Source: Flavobacteriales bacterium
GTDB lineage: Bacteria > Bacteroidota > Bacteroidia > Flavobacteriales_F > PHOS-HE28
Direction: 5' to 3'
Length of the DNA stretch: 64,000 bases
Assembly: GCA_016721005.1 (NCBI GenBank)
Contig: JADKJM010000005.1
Location: forward strand, 1 to 64,000
Shown: piece by piece, positions 1-7,519 of the stretch
Layout: each line of letters begins with the position of its first letter
How positions within the stretch are numbered: position 1 is the stretch's first letter
Position numbers and translations under genes: made by a program
Notes under the pieces: model-generated
What the model was told of the DNA's origin: nothing
The model's database searches: none
Seen by the model: only the letters and a program-made list of their open reading frames with translations

Positions 1-2
1 GC

Positions 3-1406
3 ATGAGCTTCGATGCTCAATATGTGGCGCGCGCGCAGGTCTTCCGCTACAACCCCGACGGTTCGCGGGACACCAGCTTCGGGAACAACGGTGCCTTCAC
101 GTACGAACTGGATTTCGAGGCTGACATCTATTCCGCCGTGTTGACCGCGGATGGAAAGATCATCCTTGCCGGTAGCACCACCGACTACCAGACCTATCGC
201 CTCCTGCTGATCCAACTCAACGCGGACGGCACCCTCGATGATTCCTTCGCGGACAATGGGGTTCTCGCACAAAGTGTGAGCATCGTGTCTCCCAATGATG
301 AAGACATCTCCTACGACATGGCGCTGGACGCGGATGGCAACATCCTGGTGTGCGGAACCTCCTATGATGCCAACTACATCCGCCGCCCCATCGTGGTGCG
401 CTTCACACCTGATGGGCAACTGGATGCCGGCTTCGGCACCGACGGCGTGGCCTCCATCCCGGCCGGTGTGGGCAGCAGCGGATTCAAAGGGATCCTGGTG
501 CAGCCCGATGGGAAGATCGTGGCCACCGGCTCCTTCGGCACCGACCTGTTGTGGTATGAATTGCTTCTGGTACGCTTCGAAGCGGACGGCAGCCTCGATG
601 CCGGCTTCGGCGATGCGGGCGTGGTGAAACACAACTACGGCAATGTGGACGATGAAGGCTATGACCTCACGCTGACCACGGACGGATCGTTCCTCGTGGC
701 GGGCATGACCGCAACACAGACCTACAATTACAGCGCGCTGCTGATGAAATTCACACCGGACGGTGAAGTGGACAGCGCATTCGGTACCAACGGCGCCGTG
801 GAAGAAGACCTTGACACCTTTGATTTCGCGGCCATGGTGAAGGTACTCTCCGATGGAACGATCGTGATGGCCGGTACGTCGGGTGTCGGACCTCCCAACG
901 GCTTCGATATGGCCGTGTGGAAGTACCTCCCCGATGGCACGCGGGATAACAGCTTCGGCAGCAACGGGCTTGCCGCACCGGTGATCCCCGACCGCTACGC
1001 CATGATCTACGGTATGGATATACAAGCCGACGGGAAGATCCTTGTCGGTGGTCAAGCGCGCACCACGGTGAACGTGAACAATTTCCTCATTGCACGGTTG
1101 CAGAACGACATCAGCAACTCGGTGGCCGATCCGAGCGGCGTGGACCAAGCGGTCGCATTCCCGAACCCGGCATCGGCAGGGTCCTTCGTGAACCTGCCAC
1201 TCACCGAAGCCATTCACCCCGGTGCGCGGATCGAGTTGTACACTGCGGATGGACGGCGCGTAAGCTCCTACCCTGCCCAACAACTCGCACGCACCGCGCA
1301 GGGTGTTTCCATCCAACTGCCCACTGATGTCGCGCCGGGCATTTACCAACTCGCCATCGAGCAACGCGACCACCGTTCAGCAACCACGATCATCATTACG
1401 CAGTGA
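3..1406 (+). CDS. Delta-60 repeat protein with T9SS sorting domain (5' partial)
   Basis: The reading frame is open from the window edge and shows no signal peptide, so the ATG at 3 is probably internal and the gene starts upstream. Six copies of a roughly 65-residue repeat are visible. Each ends in a motif like PDGSRDTSFGNNG and is followed by a strand with DGKIILAG or similar, the signature of the 'delta-60' repeat family found in secreted Bacteroidota proteins. The last ~85 residues begin at FPNPA and end in a strand-turn-strand tail (GIYQLAIEQ...), a type A T9SS C-terminal domain that directs export across the outer membrane and surface attachment or release. The enzymatic or binding role is unknown. 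The next gene starts 14 nt downstream. Confidence 0.8.
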   Translation: MSFDAQYVARAQVFRYNPDGSRDTSFGNNGAFTYELDFEADIYSAVLTADGKIILAGSTTDYQTYRLLLIQLNADGTLDDSFADNGVLAQSVSIVSPNDEDISYDMALDADGNILVCGTSYDANYIRRPIVVRFTPDGQLDAGFGTDGVASIPAGVGSSGFKGILVQPDGKIVATGSFGTDLLWYELLLVRFEADGSLDAGFGDAGVVKHNYGNVDDEGYDLTLTTDGSFLVAGMTATQTYNYSALLMKFTPDGEVDSAFGTNGAVEEDLDTFDFAAMVKVLSDGTIVMAGTSGVGPPNGFDMAVWKYLPDGTRDNSFGSNGLAAPVIPDRYAMIYGMDIQADGKILVGGQARTTVNVNNFLIARLQNDISNSVADPSGVDQAVAFPNPASAGSFVNLPLTEAIHPGARIELYTADGRRVSSYPAQQLARTAQGVSIQLPTDVAPGIYQLAIEQRDHRSATTIIITQ

Positions 1407-1420
1407 AACCTATCACAACC

Positions 1421-3223
1421 ATGACCATGAAACAGATCTACCTCACTCTTGCGTTCGTTCTGCTGGCCACAGCCGGTGCGTTCGCGCAATTCAACGCCAC
1501 CATCACGGTAACCGAACTTGGATCCGGCCTTCCTGTACCAAATGCGATCGTCGAGTTGGACGGGAACTTTCTGGCGACCGATCCAACCGGCCAGGTCGTG
1601 TTCGCGGGGCTCGCGGACAACTCCTATGACTACTTCGTCTCCGCGACGTGTTACAACTCCGGTCCGGGATCCATCACCATCGCCGGTGCTGATGCAACCT
1701 CATCGGTCGCGCTGGACCCTATTGGAATCAACAATGTCTTCTTCTTCGTCGGTTCACCACTGACCATCCCCGGTGCCACGGTGCAGTTGTGGGATGCCGG
1801 GACCTTCAATGAGACCATCATCACCGGTGCGATACTGGGCGATCTCTTCGAGAACGTTCCCTTCGGTGAGTACAGCTACAGCATCACGCTTCCTTGCTAC
1901 GAACCCGTGAGCGGCACTGTGATGGTGGATTGCAACAACGGCGACGGTATCGCGGTCTTCGCAGAGCCGGTGGAAGCGACCACCAACGGTGTGTTCTTCT
2001 TCGTCGGTTCGCCGTTGGCCATCACCGGCGCCACGGTGCAACTATGGGATGCCGGGACCTACAACACGACCATCGTGACCAGCGATCCTTTCGGTGGCGA
2101 CATGATCGCCGATGTTCCCTTCGGTGAATACAGCTACAGCATCACGCTTCCTTGCTACGAACCCGTGAGCGGCACTGTGATGGTGGATTGCAACAACGGC
2201 GACGGCATCGCGGTCTTCGCAGAGCCGGTGGAAGCGACCACGAACGGTGTGTTCTTCTTCGTCGGTTCGCCGTTGGCGATCACCGGTGCCACGGTGCAAC
2301 TATGGGATGCCGGGACCTACAACACGACCATCGTCACTAGCGATCCTTTCGGTGGCGACATGATCGCCGATGTTCCCTTCGGTGAATACAGCTACAGCAT
2401 CACCCTTCCTTGCTACGAACCCGTGAGCGGCACTGTGATGGTGGATTGCAACAACGGCGACGGCATCGCGGTCTTCGCAGAGCCGGTGGAAGCGACCACG
2501 AACGGTGTGTTCTTCTTCGTCGGTTCGCCGTTGGCGATCACCGGTGCCACGGTGCAACTTTGGGATGCCGGGACCTACAACACGACCATCGTGACCAGCG
2601 ATCCTTTCGGTGGCGATATGATCGCCGATGTTCCTTTCGGTGAATACAGTTACAGCATTACACTGCCTTGCTACGAACCCGTGAGCGGCACCGTGATCGT
2701 GGACTGCAACAACGGCGACGGTATAGCCGTGTTCGCAGAGCCGGTGGAAGTGGTGATCGACCTGACCGTGACCGCGGATGACGCCACACTGACGGCCACG
2801 GCATCCGGGATGGATTACCAGTGGGTCGATTGCAACAACAACAACGAACCGATCATCGGCGCGAACGACCAGAGCTTCACCGCGACGGAGAACGGCAGCT
2901 ACGCGGTGATCATCACCAGTGGCGATTGTGCGCAGACCTCCGACTGCACGGCCATCACGATCCTGGGCACCAGCGACCTCACCAGTGGCAACACCTTCGT
3001 AGTGTATCCCAATCCCTTCGCTGAGGTCATCACCGTGCGCACCAACGGACAAGCCGGCCCGCTGCGCGTGGAATTGTTCAACCTGTCGGGCCAGCGCGTC
3101 ATCGACGAGATGAAGAGCGCGGTGGAAACGATCACCGTACACACGGCCGATCTCACGCCGGGCAGCTATGTATTGCGACTGACCTCCGGCACGACTCGCA
3201 CAACGATGCGGGTGGTGAAGTAA
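1421..3223 (+). CDS. Secreted T9SS protein with four near-identical 86-residue repeats
   Basis: The start is set at ATG 1421 (or ATG 1427); an upstream GTG at 1403 overlaps the previous stop and would put a charged leader before the signal peptide. Order of parts: signal peptide (residues 1-22, ending GAFAQ); a carboxypeptidase-regulatory-like beta-sandwich (about 23-100, GLPVPNAIVELDG); four tandem 86-residue repeats (about 103-446), each starting near VFFFVGSPL and containing PFGEYSYSITLPCYEPVSG and VDCNNGDGIAVF; a linker domain with DYQWVDC; and a T9SS type A tail starting at YPNPF. Each repeat has a Cys in LPCYEP and one in VDCNN that could form a disulfide outside the cell. A strong hairpin terminator follows. 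Probably a surface or extracellular structural protein; no ligand can be assigned. Confidence 0.85.
   Translation: MTMKQIYLTLAFVLLATAGAFAQFNATITVTELGSGLPVPNAIVELDGNFLATDPTGQVVFAGLADNSYDYFVSATCYNSGPGSITIAGADATSSVALDPIGINNVFFFVGSPLTIPGATVQLWDAGTFNETIITGAILGDLFENVPFGEYSYSITLPCYEPVSGTVMVDCNNGDGIAVFAEPVEATTNGVFFFVGSPLAITGATVQLWDAGTYNTTIVTSDPFGGDMIADVPFGEYSYSITLPCYEPVSGTVMVDCNNGDGIAVFAEPVEATTNGVFFFVGSPLAITGATVQLWDAGTYNTTIVTSDPFGGDMIADVPFGEYSYSITLPCYEPVSGTVMVDCNNGDGIAVFAEPVEATTNGVFFFVGSPLAITGATVQLWDAGTYNTTIVTSDPFGGDMIADVPFGEYSYSITLPCYEPVSGTVIVDCNNGDGIAVFAEPVEVVIDLTVTADDATLTATASGMDYQWVDCNNNNEPIIGANDQSFTATENGSYAVIITSGDCAQTSDCTAITILGTSDLTSGNTFVVYPNPFAEVITVRTNGQAGPLRVELFNLSGQRVIDEMKSAVETITVHTADLTPGSYVLRLTSGTTRTTMRVVK
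1727..2758 (+). repeat. Four tandem 258-bp coding repeats
   Basis: Units lie at 1727-1984, 1985-2242, 2243-2500 and 2501-2758, each exactly 258 bp (86 codons), in frame within one gene. Units 2, 3 and 4 are almost identical at nucleotide level, including silent positions; unit 1 is the most diverged in its middle part (GAILGDLFEN against DPFGGDMIAD). This pattern fits recent expansion or homogenisation by recombination. Confidence 0.93.
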
Positions 3224-3242
3224 GGTTGGTCGCGGAACCCGG

Positions 3243-3281
3243 AAGGGTGCGGGGACAGCGCAGTGCTGGATCCGCACCCTT
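3243..3281 (+). terminator. Rho-independent terminator after the repeat protein
   Basis: A perfect 10-bp stem (AAGGGTGCGG paired with CCGCACCCTT) with a 19-nt loop is followed by a T-rich tail (TCTCTTTT). It lies 20 nt after the preceding stop. Confidence 0.8.
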
Positions 3282-3337
3282 TCTCTTTTGGCGGATGCTG
3301 ATCGCGCCAAGTTGCGAACGATCCATACTGCCGGGCA

Positions 3338-3508
3338 ATGCATCGTCGGGCGATCGGCGATCTCCTATCCGAAGTCGTCATCAACACCATGCTTGAACTT
3401 TACGCCGAACCGTCCACCGGGCTGCACATGGTACACATCAGTGCAGCCGACCCGACAGGGAAGATGGGTGATGCGGTGTACACCCAACGACTGGTGATCC
3501 AGAAGTAA
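3338..3508 (+). pseudogene. Orphan T9SS C-terminal domain remnant
   Basis: A 56-codon frame starts at ATG 3338. Its last 43 residues (from VINTMLELYAEPSTGLHMVH to QRLVIQK) clearly match the tail of the two large mosaic proteins in this window, whose ends read GLYMVNITAGDAVYTERLVIQ. It has a short insertion (ADPTGKMG) before DAVYT and lacks the YPNP start of a sorting domain, a signal peptide and any cargo domain. It is followed by its own terminator, as the intact paralogs are. I read it as the 3' relic of a deleted T9SS cargo gene; it might still be translated as a small peptide but could not be exported. Confidence 0.7.
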
Positions 3509-3524
3509 GGAGGACCTTTGTGAA

Positions 3525-3557
3525 GAAGCCCCGCGCTCCGATGGTGCGCGGGGCTTC
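3525..3557 (+). terminator. Hairpin terminator after the T9SS remnant
   Basis: A 12-bp perfect stem (GAAGCCCCGCGC with GCGCGGGGCTTC) encloses a 9-nt loop, 16 nt after the remnant's stop. The T tail is weak (CTGTTCCTGT). Confidence 0.7.
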
Positions 3558-3666
3558 CTGTTCCTGTGCATCGTACATTTTGACCCCGGTTCCTGGGTCA
3601 CGGCCATAGCTTGGCCTCCCGGCAACCGTGATGGGCCGACCTTATATGACCCCGTATCGGAACCAC

Positions 3667-4197
3667 ATGAACGCCTTCGTATCCAACGCCCTGTTCACAT
3701 TGACCCTCGGGTTACTGGCATCCTGCAACAACGCCCCGGAACCGGGAACGGCCACTTCCTCCACCGCGATCCGCGACAGCACCCGGGCCGCGCAGAACGA
3801 CCGTGCGACCGGCCGCACCATCAAGAAGATCATTTACGGACCTGCACCATATGTTCCGGATGATGCCCTTGGCGCAGGATCCGATACGCTGGCGCTTTCG
3901 GAAGCCGACAGGGCCTTGATCGCACGCTTGAAGGGCGCAGATATCCCCACGATCAAAGCCTACATCCGCAGCGTGCTGGATGAGGACCTGCCCAAGGACT
4001 TCGTATTACCCGAGATCATGAAGACCGCCGGAAGCGCACAGGAAGCGGAGCTGATCTTCAAGGTCCGCTACCCGGAATTCTACGGCAAGCAGGGGCGGGA
4101 ATACCTTCGGGCCGCAGCGGACCACCCGATCCGCTACCGGCAACTGATCCGCGAGACCCGGTTGGTGAGGCAATTCTACCAGAAGTCGAACAACTGA
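3667..4197 (+). CDS. Putative lipoprotein, unknown function
   Basis: The start is placed at ATG 3667 because it gives a clean lipoprotein signal: hydrophobic stretch then LLASC, with the lipobox Cys at residue 20. An in-frame upstream ATG at 3628 would add a polar leader. The mature part (about 157 residues) begins with a Ser/Thr/Ala-rich linker and continues as a charged, mostly helical domain (LSEADRALIARLKGAD, VRYPEFYGKQGREYL). I recognise no family. It is predicted to be anchored in a membrane through a lipidated Cys, and it stands alone between a terminator and a 340-nt non-coding stretch. Confidence 0.65.
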   Translation: MNAFVSNALFTLTLGLLASCNNAPEPGTATSSTAIRDSTRAAQNDRATGRTIKKIIYGPAPYVPDDALGAGSDTLALSEADRALIARLKGADIPTIKAYIRSVLDEDLPKDFVLPEIMKTAGSAQEAELIFKVRYPEFYGKQGREYLRAAADHPIRYRQLIRETRLVRQFYQKSNN

Positions 4198-4540
4198 CCG
4201 CAGGGTCGGCCCCAAAGGTTCCTTTCCGGAAGGGAGAAGCGGTCCTCGCCCACGTTCCGGATCCAGCCATCGTGCCCTAGCCCATCCGGGAACATTGGAC
4301 CCTTATCGTTAAGGATCGATCTTTTCTCCACAATTTCCTTCCGTGCGGAACAGCGTGATCCGCTGGGAACCAGATTGCTAATGATCCACGATCCGGATGA
4401 CCCTGGGTTTTCCACCACCAAATGGTGTGAATGCCAACATCCAATTGTTTGAAAAGATACTTTGGCTCCGTCGCTCACTGTGAACGACAACACTAGTCAC
4501 GGGTCCTCGGACCACAGTCATTCACCAAAACCGATTGATC
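4198..4540. other. Non-coding stretch before the large T9SS gene
   Basis: No supportable gene. A - strand frame here (4176-4493) has no recognisable domain or start context. A weak -7-like TACTTTG at 4458-4464 could serve the downstream gene with a leader of about 75 nt, but no matching upstream element is evident. Local base composition is lower in GC than in the flanking genes. Confidence 0.5.
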
Positions 4541-7435
4541 ATGATGAAGAGACTACGATCCATTTCGATGTTGGCCGTTGCCTTCCTCGGTTGGCAGGCT
4601 GGCGCATACGCCCAGCCTTATTGCGATGCGGCCCAAGGCTCCCCTGGTTTCCCGAGCGATCCCGTATGCGAAGCTTCCGTCTGCGGCTATGACGGGTACT
4701 GCTGTTCCACCTCTTGGGATGGGTACTGCGCCGGAGAAGCTGCCACGGATGGCGCTTGCACCGGCTGCCTTGCTTCAGCACCTCCCAATGACGACTGTGC
4801 TTTAGCCACGGTGATCGGAGATGGTGCCAGCCCTTTCAACAATACCGGGGCGACGGGAACCGATATCACTAGCTGCACCTATTCGGACACGAAGGACATC
4901 TGGTATGAGTACGTGGCCAGCTGCACCGGTACCACCACCGTGACCACGGTAGGCGGAACCGCGATGGACACCGGCCTGAGCGCTTGGGATGCCTGCGGCG
5001 GATCGGAGTTGGCGTGCAACGATGATGATCTCGGATGCGGCTGTGGACAGAGCACCATCACCTTTGCGACCGTGAGCGGGACCTCCTACTGGATCCGCTT
5101 GGCCGGCTATTCCGACGGCACGGGTTCCGGGACCTTCACGGTGAGTTGTGCCGGTCCGGCCGTCTATTGCGATATGGCCCAAGGGAGCCCTGGTTTCCCG
5201 AGCGACCCCGCATGCGAGGCTTCCGTGTGCGGAGGTGACTCCTACTGCTGTTCCACGTTGTGGGATGCGACCTGCGCTGCAGAGGCGGCCATAGATGGCG
5301 CTTGCACCGGTTGCCTCTCTGCACCGCCGCCTGGCCCATGCATGGTGGACCTGTACGGCGAATACCCGTTCGGTGCGGTAACACCTGTCTGCGATGGACT
5401 CGCCAATAATGTGAGTGGCTGCGGTTATCCCGGTGAATACACCACCCTGAACCTGACATCCGGTACCACCTACACCTTCACCAGCAGCATCGGCACGGAT
5501 TGGATCACGATCAGCGACAACACCGGCACCGTTGGCTTCGCCTTCGGTCTGGGTCCGGTGGTGTTCATGGCCCCCGCCACCGACACCTACCGGTTCTGGA
5601 TACATTCCGATGCGGCTTGTGGTACAGCGGGCAGTTGCCGCGAGCGGCGTGTTGCTTGCCTAGGAGGTCCCCCTCCTCCTGCCAATGATGACTGTGCTTC
5701 AGCCACGGTGATCGGTGATGGCGTCAGCCCCTTCGACAATACCGGGGCGACGGGAACCGATATCTCCAGCTGCTGCTATTCGGACACCAAGGACATCTGG
5801 TATGAGTACGTGGCCAGCTGCACCGGTACCACCACCGTGACCACGGTAGGAGGAACCGCGATGGACACCGGGTTGAGCGCCTGGGATGCCTGCGGTGGAT
5901 CGGAGATCGTGTGCAACGATGATGACGGTGGCTTGCAGAGCACCATCACTTTTGCGACCGTGAGCGGGACCTCCTACTGGATCCGCTTGGCCGGTTATAG
6001 CGGCAGCACGGGTTCCGGGACCTTCACGGTGAGTTGTGCGCCCGCCGTACCCTGCACCAATGATCTGGTGATGGAATTGCAGACGGATACTTGGGGAGGT
6101 GAGACCAGTTGGGAGGTGGTACCCGCCGGTGGCGGTGCCGCGCTTTGTGGTGGTGGCCCCGGTATTTATCCGGGCAATGCGATATACCCCATTGCCTGCT
6201 GCTTGCCCGATGGCTGCTACGAACTGCATGTGTATGACACCTTCGGTGATGGCATGTCCTACGGCGGCTTCACGGGTGGCTACACCTTGCGCATGCTCTC
6301 CGGACAGCGGATCATCGACAACCGGAACAACTACGGGGATTTCGCCGCTGGATCCAGCTACGAAAGCACCATGAGCGCAACCCCGGGCTTCTGCCTGCCG
6401 ATGGGCAACGACCGCCTGATCTCCTTTAGCTGCGACCGCCTCGACCTGCGTCGTGGTGTGGGTCCGAACAGCTGCTCGGACAAGATCACGGCCGACAATA
6501 CCCCCAACGGCACCAGCGGAAACGTGTACCAGTTCTGGTTCTACGACCCCAACGGTGGCCTGAGCTTCCGCTACCCTGCCAGTGGTCCGGGATCCAACCA
6601 GGTGAGCATGGCCAATCTGCCATCCTTGGTGGAAGGTACCCTGTACAATGTGCGGGTGCGCACCCGCATCAGTCCGGGCGTATGGCGCGAGTGGGGCAAT
6701 GCCTGCCGCATGATGATCGACAACACCCGCGGCCAGTGCAAACTGTCCGGGCTTGTGGACGAAGTGGGCAACTCCAACTATTGCTGCGGCAAGACCATCA
6801 CCCTGCCTGTGGGCAACCAAGGCAATGGGTTTGCGAACCATGTGGTCGCATGGCCGGCCGTGCGCTTCAACAACAACTGCGTGAACTCAACGGCCAACAA
6901 GTACCAGTTCCGCTTCCGCATCCCTGCCGAGGCGGTGACCATCGTGCTGAACAGCCCGACCAACGTCAAGTACATGACCGCAGGAGCCGGTTTCGCGAAC
7001 TGCAAGACGTATACGGTGGAAGTGCGCGCCAGCTTCGACAACGGTTATTCGTGGTGCGTGGGTGGTGACCCGTATGGCGATCTGACCCCTTGGGGCAAGG
7101 TCTGCGAGGTATACACGTCCTGCCCGCCTCCTGCTGTAGGTGGCAACCAGAACATGGCGACTGACGATGGTGCGGCCATGCACATGTACCCCAACCCGAA
7201 CCGTGGCGACCAGCTCTACCTGAGCCTCGACGCGATCCAAGAGGGTGTGCAGACCGTAAGCGTGGACATCTATGACACCTTCGGCAAGCGCGTGAGCGCA
7301 CGTACGCTGGCGGTGCAGGATGGCTTCATCAACAGCGTGCTGGAACTCAATGGCGAACTGGCCGGTGGCTTGTACATGGTGAACATCACTGCGGGTGATG
7401 CCGTGTATACCGAACGACTGGTGATCCAGAAGTAG
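4541..7435 (+). CDS. Large Cys-rich mosaic secreted protein with T9SS sorting domain
   Basis: The start is ATG 4541 (ATG 4544 also possible), giving a 964-residue protein with signal peptide ending AYAQ. Parts in order: a Cys-rich module (SVCGYDGYCCSTSWDGYC) repeated later as SVCGGDSYCCSTLWDATC; a ~115-residue module beginning NDDC.LATVIGDG, present twice (about residues 85-205 and 385-500), resembling bacterial pre-peptidase-like beta domains; a central jelly-roll-like segment; a domain with CLPDGCYELHVYDTFGDGM; a ~270-residue region from LISFSCDR to the end of the Trp-rich block, shared with the protein at 13685-17356; and a T9SS type A tail from YPNPNRGDQ. Many paired cysteines fit an extracellular disulfide-bonded protein. 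Function unknown; probably adhesion or surface structure. Confidence 0.85.
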   Translation: MMKRLRSISMLAVAFLGWQAGAYAQPYCDAAQGSPGFPSDPVCEASVCGYDGYCCSTSWDGYCAGEAATDGACTGCLASAPPNDDCALATVIGDGASPFNNTGATGTDITSCTYSDTKDIWYEYVASCTGTTTVTTVGGTAMDTGLSAWDACGGSELACNDDDLGCGCGQSTITFATVSGTSYWIRLAGYSDGTGSGTFTVSCAGPAVYCDMAQGSPGFPSDPACEASVCGGDSYCCSTLWDATCAAEAAIDGACTGCLSAPPPGPCMVDLYGEYPFGAVTPVCDGLANNVSGCGYPGEYTTLNLTSGTTYTFTSSIGTDWITISDNTGTVGFAFGLGPVVFMAPATDTYRFWIHSDAACGTAGSCRERRVACLGGPPPPANDDCASATVIGDGVSPFDNTGATGTDISSCCYSDTKDIWYEYVASCTGTTTVTTVGGTAMDTGLSAWDACGGSEIVCNDDDGGLQSTITFATVSGTSYWIRLAGYSGSTGSGTFTVSCAPAVPCTNDLVMELQTDTWGGETSWEVVPAGGGAALCGGGPGIYPGNAIYPIACCLPDGCYELHVYDTFGDGMSYGGFTGGYTLRMLSGQRIIDNRNNYGDFAAGSSYESTMSATPGFCLPMGNDRLISFSCDRLDLRRGVGPNSCSDKITADNTPNGTSGNVYQFWFYDPNGGLSFRYPASGPGSNQVSMANLPSLVEGTLYNVRVRTRISPGVWREWGNACRMMIDNTRGQCKLSGLVDEVGNSNYCCGKTITLPVGNQGNGFANHVVAWPAVRFNNNCVNSTANKYQFRFRIPAEAVTIVLNSPTNVKYMTAGAGFANCKTYTVEVRASFDNGYSWCVGGDPYGDLTPWGKVCEVYTSCPPPAVGGNQNMATDDGAAMHMYPNPNRGDQLYLSLDAIQEGVQTVSVDIYDTFGKRVSARTLAVQDGFINSVLELNGELAGGLYMVNITAGDAVYTERLVIQK

Positions 7436-7456
7436 GACCTGAAGACACAACGAACA

Positions 7457-7486
7457 CGAAGCCCCGGCCAGTTGGCCGGGGCTTCG
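7457..7486 (+). terminator. Rho-independent terminator
   Basis: A perfect 13-bp GC-rich stem (CGAAGCCCCGGCC with GGCCGGGGCTTCG) with tetraloop AGTT, followed by TGTTT, 21 nt after the T9SS gene. The hairpin ends 33 nt before the kinase start. Confidence 0.9.
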
Positions 7487-7505
7487 TGTTTCCACCCCTA
7501 CGGTC

Positions 7506-7513
7506 GACCTTCG
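7506..7513 (+). promoter_or_regulatory. Candidate -7 element (GACCTTCG)
   Basis: GACCTTCG sits 6 nt before the GTG chosen as start of the histidine kinase and just after a terminator. It matches the recurrent start-proximal octamer of this window. Confidence 0.45.
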
Positions 7514-7519
7514 CGCCAA

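Noticed and set aside
1727..2758. Possible CRISPR-like array
   Set aside because: The repeats are 258 bp, contiguous and in frame, with no spacers.
2300..3343. 347-codon - strand frame opposite the repeat protein
   Set aside because: It is an antisense shadow of the 258-bp repeats; no signal, domain or start context.
4458..4464. TACTTTG as promoter of the 4541 gene
   Set aside because: One base short of TAnnTTTG and no matching upstream element; kept only as a note.
4176..4493. 105-codon - strand frame in the gap before 4541
   Set aside because: No domain, no plausible start or promoter, and atypical composition.
7472..7519. TTG 7472 as start of the histidine kinase
   Set aside because: It lies inside the terminator hairpin; GTG 7520 has a signal peptide and a -7-like element.
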